DNA from: Allium sativum
Taxonomy: Eukaryota > Streptophyta > Magnoliopsida > Asparagales > Amaryllidaceae
Direction: 5' to 3'
NCBI GenBank assembly: GCA_030737875.1
Contig: CM060921.1
Coordinates: forward strand, 398,886,192-398,950,191
DNA length: 64,000 nt
Shown here: piece after piece, positions 1-12,452 of the stretch
Layout of the letters: the number at the start of each line of letters is the position of its first letter
How positions within the stretch are numbered: position 1 is the first letter of the stretch
Made by a program: the position numbers and the translations under genes
The notes under the pieces: generated by a model
Seen by the model: the letters and a program-made list of their open reading frames with translations, nothing else
What the model was told of the DNA's origin: nothing
Database searches by the model: none

Positions 1-1033
1 AAATATGTGCATGCTTTTTAGGATTTATTGGGTGCCTAATACGGCCCAATAAATTTCCAAACCCATCCCCGTACAAAGGAGGTTATGGCGAAATTTCTGA
101 AATTTAAAGGCATTAGTGAAATATTTGAAGTGAAAAACGATATGAAAATCGAATGAATTATATATATATATATATATATATATTAAATTAACGAATCGCG
201 CAGCTGCAGTTCGTGTTTTGGAATCGCAATTTTAAACGATTATATAGAGAAATCCGACCATCGGATTTTTCCCAAATCGGAACCGTTGGGTTCGCTTTGG
301 AAAAATCTTTCCAATGATATAAAGTTTGTTAAAATCCAGCGGTTGGAGTTTGTGAAATGTTTAATTCAAATCTGAATAAAAACAGCGCCAGAATGAATTA
401 TATATATATATATATATAAATTAAATAAAACGAATAACGATGCTGAAGTTCGTATTTTGTAACTGTAAATTTAAACGATTATATCGAGAGATCCGACCAT
501 CGGATTCTCCCGAAACCGGAACTGTTGGGTTCTCTTTGAAGAGATCTTCCCAACGGACTTAACTTCGTTAAGATCCAACAGTTAGATTTTGAGAATGTGT
601 AAATTAAAATTAGAGAAAAACAGCGCTAGGGCCACGTTATGGCCTGAAACGTCGTTTAATTAAGTGGCGCTATTTTTAAATAAATAAAAATAACGAAATA
701 TCATTATAAAATATTATAGGTGATATGGAATGGAAATAAACCGATCCTACTCGGTTTGCTTGATATACGATGGTTGAGTGTGTTTGACATTAAAATTATA
801 TAAAGAACGTAAATGTGGATGTCAAATAATTTAACCATGTACATAATTGATTTGAATTCTAATATACGTGAATTATTTGAAAAGGCCGAGTAATTCTCAT
901 TTCAAATAATTGATCGACGAATAAATGTCGAAGATTTGAAGATGGTGCTAGACCGGTGATCTTCACATCGTGTAGATTACTACTGATGCCTTTGAAATGG
1001 GTAGCTCCCTTGATGAGGTTACAGTGCTAGTAG
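1..1033 (+). mobile_element. Element A 5' LTR, left fragment
   Basis: It aligns throughout with 26691-27733 of the 3' LTR, including two tandem copies of a module of about 230 bp (near 200-420 and 430-640), each followed or preceded by an (AT)n tract. The fragment ends in agtag, the target site of element B, and the LTR resumes at 17300. The LTR start and U3 lie off the window. Confidence 0.92.
1029..1033. repeat. Target-site duplication of element B, left copy (agtag)
   Basis: agtag directly precedes the tgaaacaccc start of B and recurs directly after B at 17295-17299. Removing B and one copy restores the continuous A LTR as seen in the 3' LTR around 27730. Confidence 0.95.
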
Positions 1034-1415
1034 TGAAACACCCCACCTCCGTTAAGGACACTCACAGAGGGAATGTCTTAGCTTCGGTGGAGCATTATAG
1101 GTAAGAGATGCAGATAAATTACAAGATAGACAAATAAAGCAGCGGAAAATAAAGTCATTTTATAAACAACTTAATTCAGTCAAGCTTTTACAACAATTTC
1201 CTCAATCATACTTAAATGTAATACATAGAACTTCTGTCTTGATTTAAAAACTTCCAAGAATAAAAGAAGCATAAAAACAATGATATTCCCCGATAAAGCA
1301 TGAACCAGCCATAGCAGTGGAAGAGAGAGAGTCCAATGCGATACACCAACTAATCTTCAAGCTTGAAAAGAGAAGTGGTCCAAGTTAGGCTGAGCTTTTC
1401 CCTCCCTGACTACCT

Positions 1416-1426
1416 GGGGGGGGGGG
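1416..1426. repeat. Poly(G) run in B LTR
   Basis: Eleven consecutive G are followed by a purine stretch. The same site has 5 G in the other B LTR (near 13430), 12 G in the left D LTR (32756-32767) and 7 G in the right D LTR (39373-39379), so it is length-unstable within and between elements. Confidence 0.9.
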
Positions 1427-1457
1427 AGGAAGAAAAGAGGCGAAAAACAAACTTGGT

Positions 1458-1471
1458 CAGACATAAGTCTG
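1458..1471 (-). other. Conserved U5 hairpin in B left LTR
   Basis: CAGAC-ATAA-GTCTG is a perfect 5-bp stem with a 4-nt loop, 424 nt from the LTR 3' end. The same hairpin occurs at a similar distance in every large LTR in the window. In B the fourth base pair is swapped (A:T for T:A) relative to D, E and G, so the stem is preserved by paired changes. Confidence 0.6.
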
Positions 1472-2169
1472 GTAAGTCCAGCGATCTTTCAGCATGCAAA
1501 CAAGATAAAGTATCATGACATGAATAAACCGAAAATAGGACAATACCATAAAAACAAGGTAACTAAAGACAAGATAAGTGCAAGGTGAACTGAATGCGCT
1601 TCTACTTTTTCTCTGCTTTGCTACTACTCTGTTAATCTAATTTCTATATTTATCTCTGCACCACCTAACTAGTGTCCCAACTAGTAATTTGTATAAAATG
1701 ATAATTGAGATCCCAACCCCCGTAATTGTGGTAGCCTTCAGGTGTACATCTATCGTGAGGATTCCACCTCAATCAGCCTGATTGCCATAAACATGTTAGA
1801 TGTACCCTTACTACCCTATCGATCGGCTCCCTACTTGTATTCATGTTCCATGTGTCTGTGTCAATCGGCCCTCTCTTGCGTGTAGATACCCTGTGCTGGT
1901 CCCACCATAAGGTGTATCAATCCATATGATAGCGACCCGACACGATTCAAGATGCACAGTGTATAACTACTGGTACCCAGTGCCTGCATTTTTCCACTCT
2001 GGAGTACGTGCACGCCCGTAAACCGTCGGAACCTACACTGACGTACCCCCTTACACTGCTTTGACCGCTTATAATCAGCGCAGTAATCGTGCCCCGCCCT
2101 GCCTAGTTCAGGGTACCGTGATACATCCATGTGGGTTATTGCTGAAATGGGTCCCCGTTACTAGGGTTT

Positions 2170-2690
2170 CCTATTTGTTAAGTTTTTAGGCCTATATTTA
2201 CTAATATTACCCACCAACCCGATATGTACTTAACCCTCCCATCGATTCAAGCATTTTTAATAAACGGTTAAGTTTTGTGGGCCTATATGTACTAATATTA
2301 CCCACCTACATGAGATGTACTTAAACCTCCCATCGATTCAAGCATGTTTATTTAATAGTTAAGTTTTGTGGGCCTATATTTACTAATATTACCCACCAAC
2401 CCGATATGTACTTAACCCTTCCACTGATTCAAGCATGTTTATTTAATGGTTAAGTTTTGTGGGCCTATATTTACTAATATTACCCACCAACCCGATATGT
2501 ACTTAACCCTTCCACTGATTCAAGCATGTTTATTTAATGGTTAAGTTTTGTGGGCCTATATTTACTAATACTACCCACCTACCCGATATGTACTTAACCC
2601 TTCCACTGATTCAAGCATGTTTATTTATTAAGTTTTGTGGGCTTATATTTACTAATATTACCCACCAACCCGATATGTACATAACCCTCC
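2170..2690. repeat. Tandem repeat of about 91 bp, six units (B left LTR)
   Basis: Units begin near 2189, 2278, 2368, 2460, 2552 and 2637, each with a ggcctatat core and ending in a tgattcaagcatgttt-type stretch. The right LTR has five units (14188-14600). This copy-number difference accounts for most of the length gap between the two B LTRs. Confidence 0.85.
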
Positions 2691-3420
2691 CGCACATTAC
2701 GCCATATTAGTTAAGTGTTGTCCGCTCATGTTAACTTAACCCACTCATTCATCATGTCATGTTGGTTAAGCATTTCTTCTTAACTTGACCCTCCTTACTT
2801 ATCATGTTGGATCGGTTAAGTGTTTCCTATTAACTTAACCCCGTTCATTCATCAAGTTATATTGGTCAAGTGTTTCTTGTTAACTTAACCCCATGTATTC
2901 ATCTTGTTGTATTGGTTAAGTGTCATCAATCAATTCAAGTTAACTTAACCCACCTACGTGTCATGTTACTTTGGTTAAGTGTTGCCTTCTTGTGTTAACT
3001 TAACCCTACTAAAAATCAAGTTATATTGGTTAAGTGTTGCCCTCTTATTTTAACTTAACCTTTCCATAAATCAAGTTATATTGGTTAAGTGTTTCTAAAT
3101 TTACTTAACCTCACCCACTTGTCTAATTAACATGTTATAAAGGTTAAGTGTTATAAATTTACTTAACCTCACCCACTTGTCTAATTAACATGTTATAACG
3201 TTTAAGTGTTCCAAATTTACTTAACCTCACCCACTTGTCTAATTAACATGTTATAACGGTTAAGTGTTCTAAATTTACTTAACCTCACCCACTTGTCTAA
3301 TTAACATGTTATAACGGTTAAGTGTTCTAAATTTACTTAACCTCACCCATCAGTTTAGTTAACATGTTGAATTGATTAAGTGTTTCCTTAATTGACTTAA
3401 CCCTACCAATCTTGACTTAG
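2690..3420. repeat. Quasi-palindromic array, GGTTAAGTG ... ACTTAACC (B left LTR)
   Basis: About a dozen units of roughly 60 bp each pair a gttaagtgtt half with an acttaaccc half, so each unit can fold on itself. The last units share an almost identical segment with cacccacttgtctaatt. The counterpart is at about 14620-15340, and element D has a diverged version. Confidence 0.8.
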
Positions 3421-3439
3421 CTTTATTAAAGCACCAACC

Positions 3440-3640
3440 ACTCACATTAGACAGGTATTGTTGTGGTCACTGGATGTGCCGGTCGGTTCCGGGCTTTTTT
3501 GCACCACAACTCAGTCTAACCTCGGGTCCTTTTTGGGCTCAATGCACTAACCACCCACATTAGACAGGTATTGTTGTGGTCACTAGATGTGTCGGTCGGT
3601 TCCGGGCAGTTTTACACCACAACTCAGTCTAACCTCGGGT
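3440..3640. repeat. Two-copy repeat of about 105 bp with a ccggtcggttccggg core
   Basis: Copies at about 3445-3525 and 3550-3640 each begin cattagacaggtattgt and end in ctaacctcgggt. The internal pair cacattagac...gtctaacctcgg gives weak self-complementarity. The same pair occurs at 15358-15560 and, diverged, in both D LTRs. Confidence 0.8.
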
Positions 3641-4119
3641 TAGGCATATTCGCCTTTTCTAAATTTACATATTTCTTATTTATGACAAATTTCATATGTA
3701 AATTATTCCCAATTTAATTATGCCATAATTATCCTTTTAATTATGCTCACAATTAATGGTATACTAAATATACAATTTCATGAACCAATCTATGCCATGT
3801 AATTTTTCATGTTTATCCTACATATTTACATGTAAATTATAAATCAATTATTATCATGGCCCACTTTCCTTCTAAATCACATTCAAAATTTTAGGTATAT
3901 AGATTATACCATTTTCATGCCACTTAACATGCTTATGTGTCAAACATGCCAATTACATGCAATTTCATGTTTTCCCCAACGTTACCCCCGTTGTACGTTC
4001 GCAAAATTACATAGAATATTAGGCTCGATATTTTAGCCTAACTTATAAAACAAAAAGGGGAAAAGAGGAACTTTGCAACATTCCAACATCATACAAAAGT
4101 ATGGATCTAACTACACATA

Positions 4120-4124
4120 TGTCA
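4120..4124. repeat. Target-site duplication of solo LTR C, left copy (tgtca)
   Basis: tgtca flanks C on both sides (4120-4124 and 9502-9506). The uninterrupted target is visible in the other B LTR near 16034. Confidence 0.95.
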
Positions 4125-4905
4125 TGTAATAACCCGGAAAATAAGGGCCAATTTAAAAAATTTAAATTTGTCATTTCAAAGGAATTTGAACAATTGAAAT
4201 TGAATATTTCAATAAAATAGTGAATTAGAAATAGTGAGTCAGTTTGAAAATTTGAATTCAAACTTTGACTGACTGTGCAGGGTGGAAAATATAACGGATT
4301 TTAGTGAAACCAAAAATATTTAAATCTGTTTATCAATACCTTTCCAACGAATCTGAAAAATCGAAGTTTCATAACGGGAATCAAAAGTTATGGCCGAATG
4401 AATTTTCAGAAAGGTCGCTATATAGAATATATAGCCCTGGAAAATTGATATTTTGCAAACGACCTCGGAATTCGACCAAACCACTTTTGTTGGGTCCGGG
4501 ATGTCAAATTATTGCTAGGTTTCAAATTTCATAATTTTTGAAGCTAGTATGTGAGCATGGCAAAAGAAAATGTGTTTGGTCAATTTCTATTAAATTGGAT
4601 CGACCAGAAAATGGCCATTTTTCAAACGATCTCAGAATTCGACGAAACTAATTTTGTTGGGACCGTAGCGTCAAAACAAAGCTAGATTTATTTTTTTGGA
4701 ATTTTTCGATTCATTTTGTGGCCCTGGCAAATTGAAATGTACATTCAAAGTTAAAAATTAAATGTTTTATACTTTAATTTGAAAAATAACTGACTGTAAT
4801 AGTCGAATTGGCCAACGAAACATATCCCATTGCGTCCGGAATGGGGGTATTTAGCTAGGGGCGACAGTTGTTGGGTTGAAATTGGTGTACGTTGGCTAGA
4901 AAGGA

Positions 4906-4913
4906 TATATAGG
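4906..4913 (+). promoter_or_regulatory. Candidate TATA box of LTR C
   Basis: tatatagg lies 781 bp into the LTR, just before the GC-rich leader. The equivalent positions are 795 in A, 895 in G and about 720 in E, which supports it as the U3 promoter. Confidence 0.5.
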
Positions 4914-4954
4914 AATTTAAAAATATAATATATTAGAAAATATCTTTCATTTTC

Positions 4955-5250
4955 TCTCTCTTCTCAAAAACTCGGTCAAACCCCACGAACGAACGACGCA
5001 AACCCGATCAAACCTTTCCACCTCGATCGCCGCCGCCACAGGCCATTTCGTCGCCGCCCCAGTTGGCAATTCCGACCGCCTTCCTCCCTTCTTCAAATCA
5101 AACCCAGCCTCGTCGGGAACCATCACGTATCGACATCGAATTTCGTCGAGGAAGTCCGCGCCTTCCTGCCGCCGCCGTGCCACGTTGGAGCCACCGAGCT
5201 GCACCTCACCACCGTCGATAGGAAGCCAGTTCGAAGCCCTTCGACGTCGT
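4955..5250 (+). other. GC-rich leader island of LTR C
   Basis: It is a GC-rich stretch in otherwise AT-rich DNA, just downstream of the TATA candidate. The open frames across it (for example 85 codons on the minus strand) are not conserved in A or G, so it is read as transcript leader, not a gene. Confidence 0.45.
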
Positions 5251-5701
5251 ATAGTCTGATCTGGACATCAAGCTACGGTTTTGATTTAAATTCAAAACCC
5301 AGTTTTGAAGGTTTGAAAAGCCCTCTGCTTTGAAATTTCTGAATTGAAAATAACACTTTTAAGTGTTGCAAAACTTTGAAAAATCATATCTTTTTAGCGT
5401 GTTAACGAAATTCGATGAAACAGGAAACATCGGGACCGCAAGGAAGCTCTCTACCACATAGAAGAAGCCGCGGATTTTTCTGAGTCATCTACGATTTTTA
5501 GCACTCCACAAACCAATGTGAGAAATCTAAATTAAATGAATTTGAATGGAAAATGTCGTGTATAAATTATATAAGCGAAATATAAATTACACACGTGTTG
5601 TATACCTCATGTACATGCGTGGTGTGAGCTATATAAGCGAAGTATGAATTATACATGCATAGAATAATTGATATATGTGTTGAAATGCAAGTGAAATATA
5701 G

Positions 5702-5705
<4 letters not shown>

Positions 5706-5739
<34 letters not shown>
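5706..5739. repeat. (AT)n microsatellite
   Basis: An uninterrupted dinucleotide run inside LTR C, just before the conserved ccatggac block. Confidence 0.95.
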
Positions 5740-5741
<2 letters not shown>

Positions 5742-6039
5742 CCCCTCGTCCACAAACCATGGACGATATTTATTGTTGTGAATTGGTGTGAAATATTGGA
5801 TGAAAAATACGAATGGTTGAATAATTGTTTGTGGTTGATATTGTTTGGTTGTGGTTGAAAAATACCCATTGGTGATTGAAATGAATTGGAAATATTTGTG
5901 GAAATAAAAATAAAACATGCCGCCTGCGTGCGAATTAGATGCATGAATCCCCATTGTCAAAAACCGCGAGGTTTTAAGGTAGAGCGAGAAGCCGTACTAG
6001 GGACGGTGCCGGTTTTAACTACCCTGCCGTTATGCTGCC

Positions 6040-6720
6040 GAAATTTTGAATAATATTCATGTGTTAGAATTATTTTCATATGTTGAAATTATCTTCATGC
6101 GTTGAAATTAAAGCCATATGTTGAAACTATATCCATGTGTGGAAATGTTCATGTGTTGAAAAGTGATGTGTGAAAATTAAATTCATTTGTGAATGAATGA
6201 AGTGTTTAAACAATAAAAATCATATTTTTATAATATATGTGAAGTAAGTAAAATATTCGCCTTATATATAAATAGTTTCAACAATAAAAATTCCATCTTT
6301 CTAATATGAACAACATAAATAAGATATCCATGTGTGGAAATGCTCATGTGTTGAGAAGTGTGTGTAGTGGAAAAGTTCATGTGTTGAATAAAAAGATCGA
6401 GCAATAAAAATTATATTTTTATTGAAACTATGAAGTGTTGAAAACATTCATTTGTCGAATAAATATTTTAAATGATAAAAATATCATTTTTATCATATAT
6501 GTGATATGCTAAAGATATGCGAGCGTTGAAATAAATATTTGTGAAGAAATATTATTTTTAACATGCATAGGAACTAAATAAAATAGTCATGTGTTGAAAT
6601 ATATTTTAGTTCGCCAAAATTATCATCTTTGAAATGTGAAGTGTTAAAAATAGCCAATTGCTCAAATAAATATGCATGAGTTGAAATATACATTAATTAG
6701 CTAATGATATGATTTTAGCC
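6040..6720 (+). repeat. AT-rich palindromic array of LTR C
   Basis: Degenerate units contain tcatgtgttgaa and an aataaaaat...atttttatt inverted pair, repeated every 60-80 bp. Equivalent arrays lie at 25450-26090 in A, 57720-58110 in G and 44800-46900 in E. Confidence 0.7.
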
Positions 6721-8143
6721 TATGCATGCAACATTAGAATGAATGGTGTTTTTAAACCAAAGTAAATCAAATATGAAGTTGAATGGAAAATGATAAGTGA
6801 TAAAAATTGTATATATGTACATGCATATTTATTGAACAGGTTATAGCAAAGGGGCTAGAGAAGAGGAATAAGATTTTGTGCCCGACAAATAGGTACACAT
6901 TTACTGTTTTGTTTGGGTGATGATTTTATGAGCTTGTTGGCTAGCCGCTTGGCCTTTTCTTTTTCTTTTTGACATGAGACGCCCGTGTGGCTATTTGGGA
7001 ATTTTCCCAGCCCCTCCCGTACAAAGGAGGTTATGGCGAAATTTTCCAAAATTTAAAGGCGTTAGTGAAATAATTGAAGTGAAAACGATATAGGAATTTT
7101 TGAATGAACTATATTTATATAAATATATAAATAAAAATAAAATTAAAAGGAAACGTGGCCGTGCAGTTCGTGTTTTGAAACCATGATTTCAAACAACTAG
7201 TGCGGGAAATCCGACCATTGGATTTTCCCGAAACCGCAACCGTTGGGTTCGCCTTGGAAATATCTTTCCAACGGCACCAACTTTGTGAAGATCCGACGGT
7301 TGGATTGTCTGGAATGTTTAATTCAAATCTGAAGAAAAAAAGCGCCAGAAACGATTATATTTATATATATATAAAAATATAATTAAATTAAATTGAATAA
7401 CGATGGTGCAGTTCATAAATTGAAATCGTAACTTCAAATGGCTAGTGTGGAAGATCCGACCGTCGGATTTTCCCAAAACTGAAACCGTTGGATTCGTTTT
7501 GAAATGACCTTCCTAATGACATAAAATTTGTGAAGATCCAACGGTTAGATTTTCAGATATGTGTAAAACAAAATTAGAGAAAAATAGCGCTAGTGCATCG
7601 GCACGACCTGAAACGTCGTTTAATTAAATATGGCCATTTTAAAATAAATAAAAATGGCGATATATCGTTATAAAATACAATAGACGATATAGAGTGGAAA
7701 TAAATCAATTTTGTTGTGTTTACTTAATATGTGATGGTTGAATGTAATTAACATGAAAATTATAACTAAAGAACTGAAATGTGAATGTTGAATAGTCCAA
7801 CCATGTGATTAATTGATTTGAAAATCTAAATATACGTGGGTTATTTGAAAAGGCCGAGTTCATCTCATTTCAAATAATCGATCAACGTTGAGAAGTCGAA
7901 GAGTCGAAGACGGTTGAAGACCGACGATCTTCACATTGAATGGATGGGCGCTACTGATGCTCGTGATTGGAGTAGCTACCATGAAGGAGCTGAAGTGGTA
8001 GTCGTCCAAACATACTGTTGATTGTACGGATATACGAGGAATTGGTGCCTCCGGTTTCGTTCAGACCCAGAACGGACTTGTAAATGGACTGTGTGTCTGA
8101 CATTGGATTTCGTTCCGTGCTGATTGATCTCTGTTAAATATAT

Positions 8144-8214
8144 ATCTGTTTGGCGGCGGAGAATTTATTCTTTTGCTTAACGCCCTTCTATGAGACGTAC
8201 GAGCTTAGAGGGTA
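8144..8214 (+). other. Conserved U5 block with two adjacent inverted repeats (C)
   Basis: It starts tttggcggcggagaattta and contains GAGAAT-TT-ATTCTT and a gagacgtacgagct stretch. It lies about 1.36 kb from the LTR end. The same block is recognisable in A (both LTRs), G and E (both LTRs). Confidence 0.55.
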
Positions 8215-9054
8215 TGTATTGATAGAAATCAGTCGCATGGAGTGGATTGCCTGTGTGGCACGCCTAAGTGGCATATGATCAAGGCTTCTGTTGCAAAGCA
8301 AAGTCTACGTGACGTAGCTTTGTGTATAACGTGAATTCGCGAGCCTCACACCCCGGTATGAGTCAAAAACAGGAGACGGACCGCTGGGAGAGCACGTCGT
8401 TTCTTTCTAGCTAAGGTGGTGTCAGTGACCTACCAACCCTGACATTATATATACATTTCACCTGTGTGGTTGTTAGAATGCAAGGCGCCTCTATTATAGG
8501 TCTGTAAGGACCGGGAAACGTGTTTTCAGGAATTGCCAATCCTCAAAAGTAAGAGAGGACCGGCCCAACAGTTTCCAAGGATCATAGTGGGGTCCTGGGA
8601 CATTTGCTAGAGTGTCTTGAATCAGAGAGGAGCTTGCCCCTTGCCTCGACTCATGAAGGAATCCAATTCCCAATACGAAATATGCGGACGTGATTGTATT
8701 ACTAGTATGGCGACATAGTAGATGGTAGCTATGCCGCCTAGGATTGATATTTATGATTGAATTTGCTTTTGAAACATATATGCACTAGTTATAATATCAA
8801 ACACTTTTGTTTTATTCATATGAAGAATTTTTGGCCATTATAAGGTAAAACTCTATCCTCCGGCTTGCGTTGCATTGTGTGATGGGACCTGAGTCTTATA
8901 ATGGCTTCATTTTATAAAAAGCATTGCGATGATTTAATCATTTACTTTATTTCATGCACTAGCACTCATTGGAGTAAACCCGTTCCGCGAAAGTGGCGTG
9001 GTCCTTTGATTTGCCTTATTATTGTTGTTAATAAGTTAAGTAGATTTCTCATAA

Positions 9055-9068
9055 CAGTTCCATGACTG
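9055..9068 (+). other. Conserved U5 hairpin in solo LTR C
   Basis: CAGTT-CCAT-GACTG, 433 nt from the LTR end. The closing pair is a T:G wobble and the other four pairs are intact. Confidence 0.5.
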
Positions 9069-9501
9069 ACTCGTAGTTTGTTTCACCTTGCAAACTCGGG
9101 TGCCCTCATTTTCACACGGGCAGCCTAGTTACAGGTTTCTGACGCACTTTTGGCTCATGGCGAGGCTTGACTACACCTTGCTGACTTTGATTTTCTCCCC
9201 CATTATTGTATCTATATTATGATTCCGCCATTGGCGATGTAGACTGATATTTATTTTGTGTACTCTTTATGTATGATTCCGCCTCAGGCGATGGTGAATG
9301 ATTATGTATCATTATGCACTAAGTTGTATCCTGTACTGTGCTCTCTGATGTGATGATATCTATATGATTCCACTGTCATATGTGCGTAAATTATTCTATT
9401 TTCTATTTATGCTATTATCTGTGATCTGCTAATGATGATTAATGTGTTATATTCCAATGATTATCCTTAACACTGTGTCACGGGGTTTTGGGATCGTCAC
9501 A

Positions 9502-9506
9502 TGTCA
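9502..9506. repeat. Target-site duplication of solo LTR C, right copy (tgtca)
   Basis: It matches 4120-4124. After it the B LTR continues with catggatttggca, as in the intact copy at 16038. Confidence 0.95.
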
Positions 9507-10780
9507 CATGGATTTGGCATAGAATAATATACTTTTAAATATGAACTAGCAAATTTGATCTATGCAACATGAACCACAAGCATATGAATTTACATAAAAC
9601 TATACAAGTTAAACTTGGCATGTAGTTGTGAACTTGTAAATTAGGTCTATCATAAAAGGCATATGGATCTAACATATAAAGTTGTAAATCTAAACATATA
9701 AGGTCGTAGATCTAAACATGTATGCATAATGGCTCTAAACAATTAGGCATAAACGACATGACTTAGCCTAAAACTTGTATGTATCATAATATCACCAAAC
9801 TTACATATGATAATTTCATTCCCAAATTCCTATACAACATCATAGGTTTATTCACCAATTTCCACATAACATGATAAGTTCGATAGACCACAATAGTTCA
9901 TAGGCATATATGATAGAATAGACATGAATAAACATGAATCAGCATCACATACAACTTGATACAATTATATTTTACAATTCATTACAAATCATGTCTTTAA
10001 TATATTCACATCTGAAAGATAACTACACTTACAATCAAAAGGAAAAACTTGATTTCAGGGATCTGTATTCTGAAACTGAATTGCTCGCCTTTGACGTAGA
10101 TCGTTGAATTCTCTTAGTTGAATTTGATTAGTTTTGATTTGATTTTGATGTAGCTTCTATCTTGCCTTTGAGTTGAAAGAGATGACGGCAATTCTAGGTT
10201 CACCATTAATGACATGACGGCTCTAGGAATATTTTTGTGTGGCTTAGGGTTTAGATTTAGATTGCTTATATAGAAGTTTGATTTAATAGGAACCGTCAGA
10301 TTAACCTAAAGCAAATCAAAGCCATTCAGACAAGATAGAATAGTCACATAATCCCTAATGACTCAGCAAGGAGTCCATCAGAACCAATCAGATGCCACAT
10401 CTGCCTTAGAGCGAATCGGCCCACGGGTTGACAAGCAAACACCCTGAATCATTCCCTAGTCGATCCAGCGAGACTCGGGTCGACCTCAAAAATGGGCCGG
10501 TTCGGTTATTCCCCCTCCCGATTCGCTGTTTTGAACTTTTTTGTATATTTATTTATTTAATTTTTATAAATATGTATAAAAAAAATTCATATGCATACAA
10601 ACTTCAAGGCTTAATAACTTCTTCATAAGGTATCCGTTTTATGCAAATCAAATGTCTATCTTGACCAAAACTTTGAGATGAACATAATAGCGCAACCCAT
10701 TTCACTTAGTTCTTCTTCTAAAAATTAAGTGTTCTTGAATTTGTTAATTTTAATATTCTCAGAAAATTCGGGGTGTTACA
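9507..10780 (-). mobile_element. Element B 3' LTR, right portion (U3 side)
   Basis: It aligns with 16038-17294 of the other B LTR and ends gggtgttaca next to the PPT complement. In the element's own direction this is where the LTR begins. Confidence 0.92.
10265..10272 (-). promoter_or_regulatory. Candidate TATA box of B left LTR
   Basis: TATATAAG on the minus strand, 508 bp into the LTR. The other B LTR has it at 16786-16793 (501 bp in), and D has TATAAATA at 473 bp. Confidence 0.5.
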
Positions 10781-10781
10781 T

Positions 10782-10793
10782 TCTCCCCTCCTT
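10782..10793 (-). other. Polypurine tract of B
   Basis: The minus strand reads AAGGAGGGGAGA directly before the LTR start, the expected place for plus-strand priming. Confidence 0.85.
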
Positions 10794-10797
10794 AAAG

Positions 10798-10815
10798 GAT
10801 TTCGTCCTCGAAATC
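10798..10815 (-). other. Pre-PPT hairpin of B
   Basis: On the minus strand GATTTCG-AGGA-CGAAATC forms a perfect 7-bp stem with a 4-nt loop, just upstream of the PPT. A, E, F and G have CTTTTCG with CGAAAAG-type arms at the same place, so both arms change together. Confidence 0.7.
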
Positions 10816-12149
10816 TTTAAGTTAAGAAGAATGCATCTTAACATCCAATCATCCATCTACTCATCCATCATCCACAATCATCCATTATCCTTAAAAGACT
10901 TCTAATGCCATATGAACAGATGCAGAGTGTGTGTATATGTCTCTTATCTAGTGCAAAATCAGGCGGTCTACTGATCCAGTTGACCTCCTTAATGCGAATC
11001 ATGAGAGTGTCATGCATCCAATATGTATGCAAATATCTCTAATCATGTAAATACTATATGTGTGCATATTCACTCATCCATATGCAACATCCATATGATA
11101 ACACATCAAGTTTCAATCCATACACAAATACATTCATATGCATATGCAATATGAAAGTGACTGAGCCTATCTAGTGCCTAATGTGTGTATATGCATCCAC
11201 GAGCAACCACTAACAAACACTTGCAACCACTTGCAACCATCAATCATAACATGTCTCAAGCACATGTTTTCATCCATTGGCTTCCACCTAAGGATTGGGG
11301 ATAGGACCAAGATGATATACTTAAAAGATAAAGACTAGCATGAAAATAAATATTATAGAAAAATGAGGAATCAATGATACACCCTCAAAAAGGGTATGAT
11401 GCGCGTATCTAGTCTTCAGTCTTCTAAGTCGCATCTTCTTTGAGCTTCACTCCACTATACCTTAACTAATTTAACTTCACGATTGTGAATCTTCTTGACC
11501 TCCATTTCCAAAACCCACTAGTAAAGATAGGACCTCGATCATTTACTATGCTAGAGGGTATCCAATGTTGTCGAACTATCTTTCCAAGATGAACAGAAGT
11601 TAACCATGATACCAAGTGTATATACTTAAATGATTAAAGTTCTCTCTTCTACTTAGCTTATCCCTCATGTCACAAATCTGAGGGTCGATATCTCTCATGC
11701 AAACCATCCTAGTCGAACTTGGAATCCCTCAAGTACAAGCCCCAAAGGCTTAAACCAATATCAGACAAGCACCCAAGGAATACCTCCTCCGAATTTGGAC
11801 GATTTATGTGAGATGATACTAGTAAAACAACCAAACAATTGAGCACTTAACCGACTCTGGCTATCCTCGCCAATCCTAGTCCAAAACTATCGTTGATCGC
11901 ATAACTAGCTTTGCATTGTCAACTAGATATATGCGGAAGTCTATCTCGAGTTTTTAGGCGGAAAACTCCTAAACTTAATCAAAAAAAACATCTGCATACT
12001 CATGGACTACTCTAACGGATCGAAAATCGTTGATAAATACATAAAGTGATTCTAGGTAGCTAAGACAAACTGATCCCTTAGGATCGCACGAAATTTCGAG
12101 GGTATTCCCGAGGCAAGTCGAAAGTCTAACTATCCTCCTTTCATAATTA

Positions 12150-12452
12150 CTAGCTAACTAATCCGTGCCTAGAATCAACCCATAGCCTATGAAACCAAAA
12201 ACATAAGTATCTCAAGTCCTTACAATCCAAAGATAAATCAGCCGAACCACAAATTGGACTTGAGACAATAATGGGATCCTCTACTATACAAGCTCTTGGG
12301 TGCAGAGACTCAACTATAGAAGCAGATATAAACGAATGCGAAGCGCAAAAATCAAAAAGAGTACTGGCAGGATGATCAAGAAGAAAAACTAAACTTTTCA
12401 ACAGAAACCTTACTAACTCTCTCTTAGGTATGCTGGTGGTGAGAGCATGCAC
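12150..12452 (-). pseudogene. Retropepsin (protease) relic of element B
   Basis: A minus-strand open stretch of 100 codons contains LFDFCASHSFISASIVESL, matching the LFDTGASHSFIS active-site region of plant Ty3/Gypsy proteases, preceded by a VHALT stretch typical of the gag-protease junction. The catalytic D-T-G has become D-F-C, so it cannot be an active aspartic protease. The flap and the second conserved block (ILGMDWL) are not recognisable. Element D keeps the same relic at about 38400-38550 but lacks the active-site core. This suggests that both descend from one already-disabled ancestor. Confidence 0.7.

Larger units (their letters stand above)
1034..4124 (-). mobile_element. Element B 3' LTR, left portion
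   Basis: It aligns with 13047-16037 of the other B LTR. It contains the U5 hairpin (1458-1471), an 11-G run (1416-1426), six tandem units of about 91 bp (about 2170-2690), an array of TTAAG/CTTAA quasi-palindromes (about 2690-3420) and a pair of repeats of about 100 bp (about 3440-3640). It is interrupted after tgtca by solo LTR C and resumes at 9507. Confidence 0.92.
4125..9501 (+). mobile_element. Element C: 5.4-kb solo LTR of the A family type
   Basis: It is one LTR, TG (tgtaataaccc) to CA (gatcgtcaca), flanked by tgtca on both sides and with no internal region. It follows the layout of the A 3' LTR: diverged U3, TATA near 4906, GC-rich leader (about 4955-5250), ccatggac block (5750), AT-rich palindromic array (6040-6720), double 200-bp module (7160-7600) and conserved U5 blocks. 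A solo LTR normally arises by LTR-LTR recombination that removes the interior. It is 5377 bp against 5825 bp for A, mainly because it lacks a block of about 400 bp present at 26340-26690. Confidence 0.93.

Noticed and set aside
4947..5204. 85-codon minus-strand frame in the GC-rich leader of C
   Set aside because: GC-rich composition favours open frames, and the matching regions of A and G do not encode it.
5567..5960. Overlapping open frames of 103-125 codons around the (AT)n tract in LTR C
   Set aside because: They include Tyr-Ile runs from the dinucleotide repeat and are not conserved in A or G.
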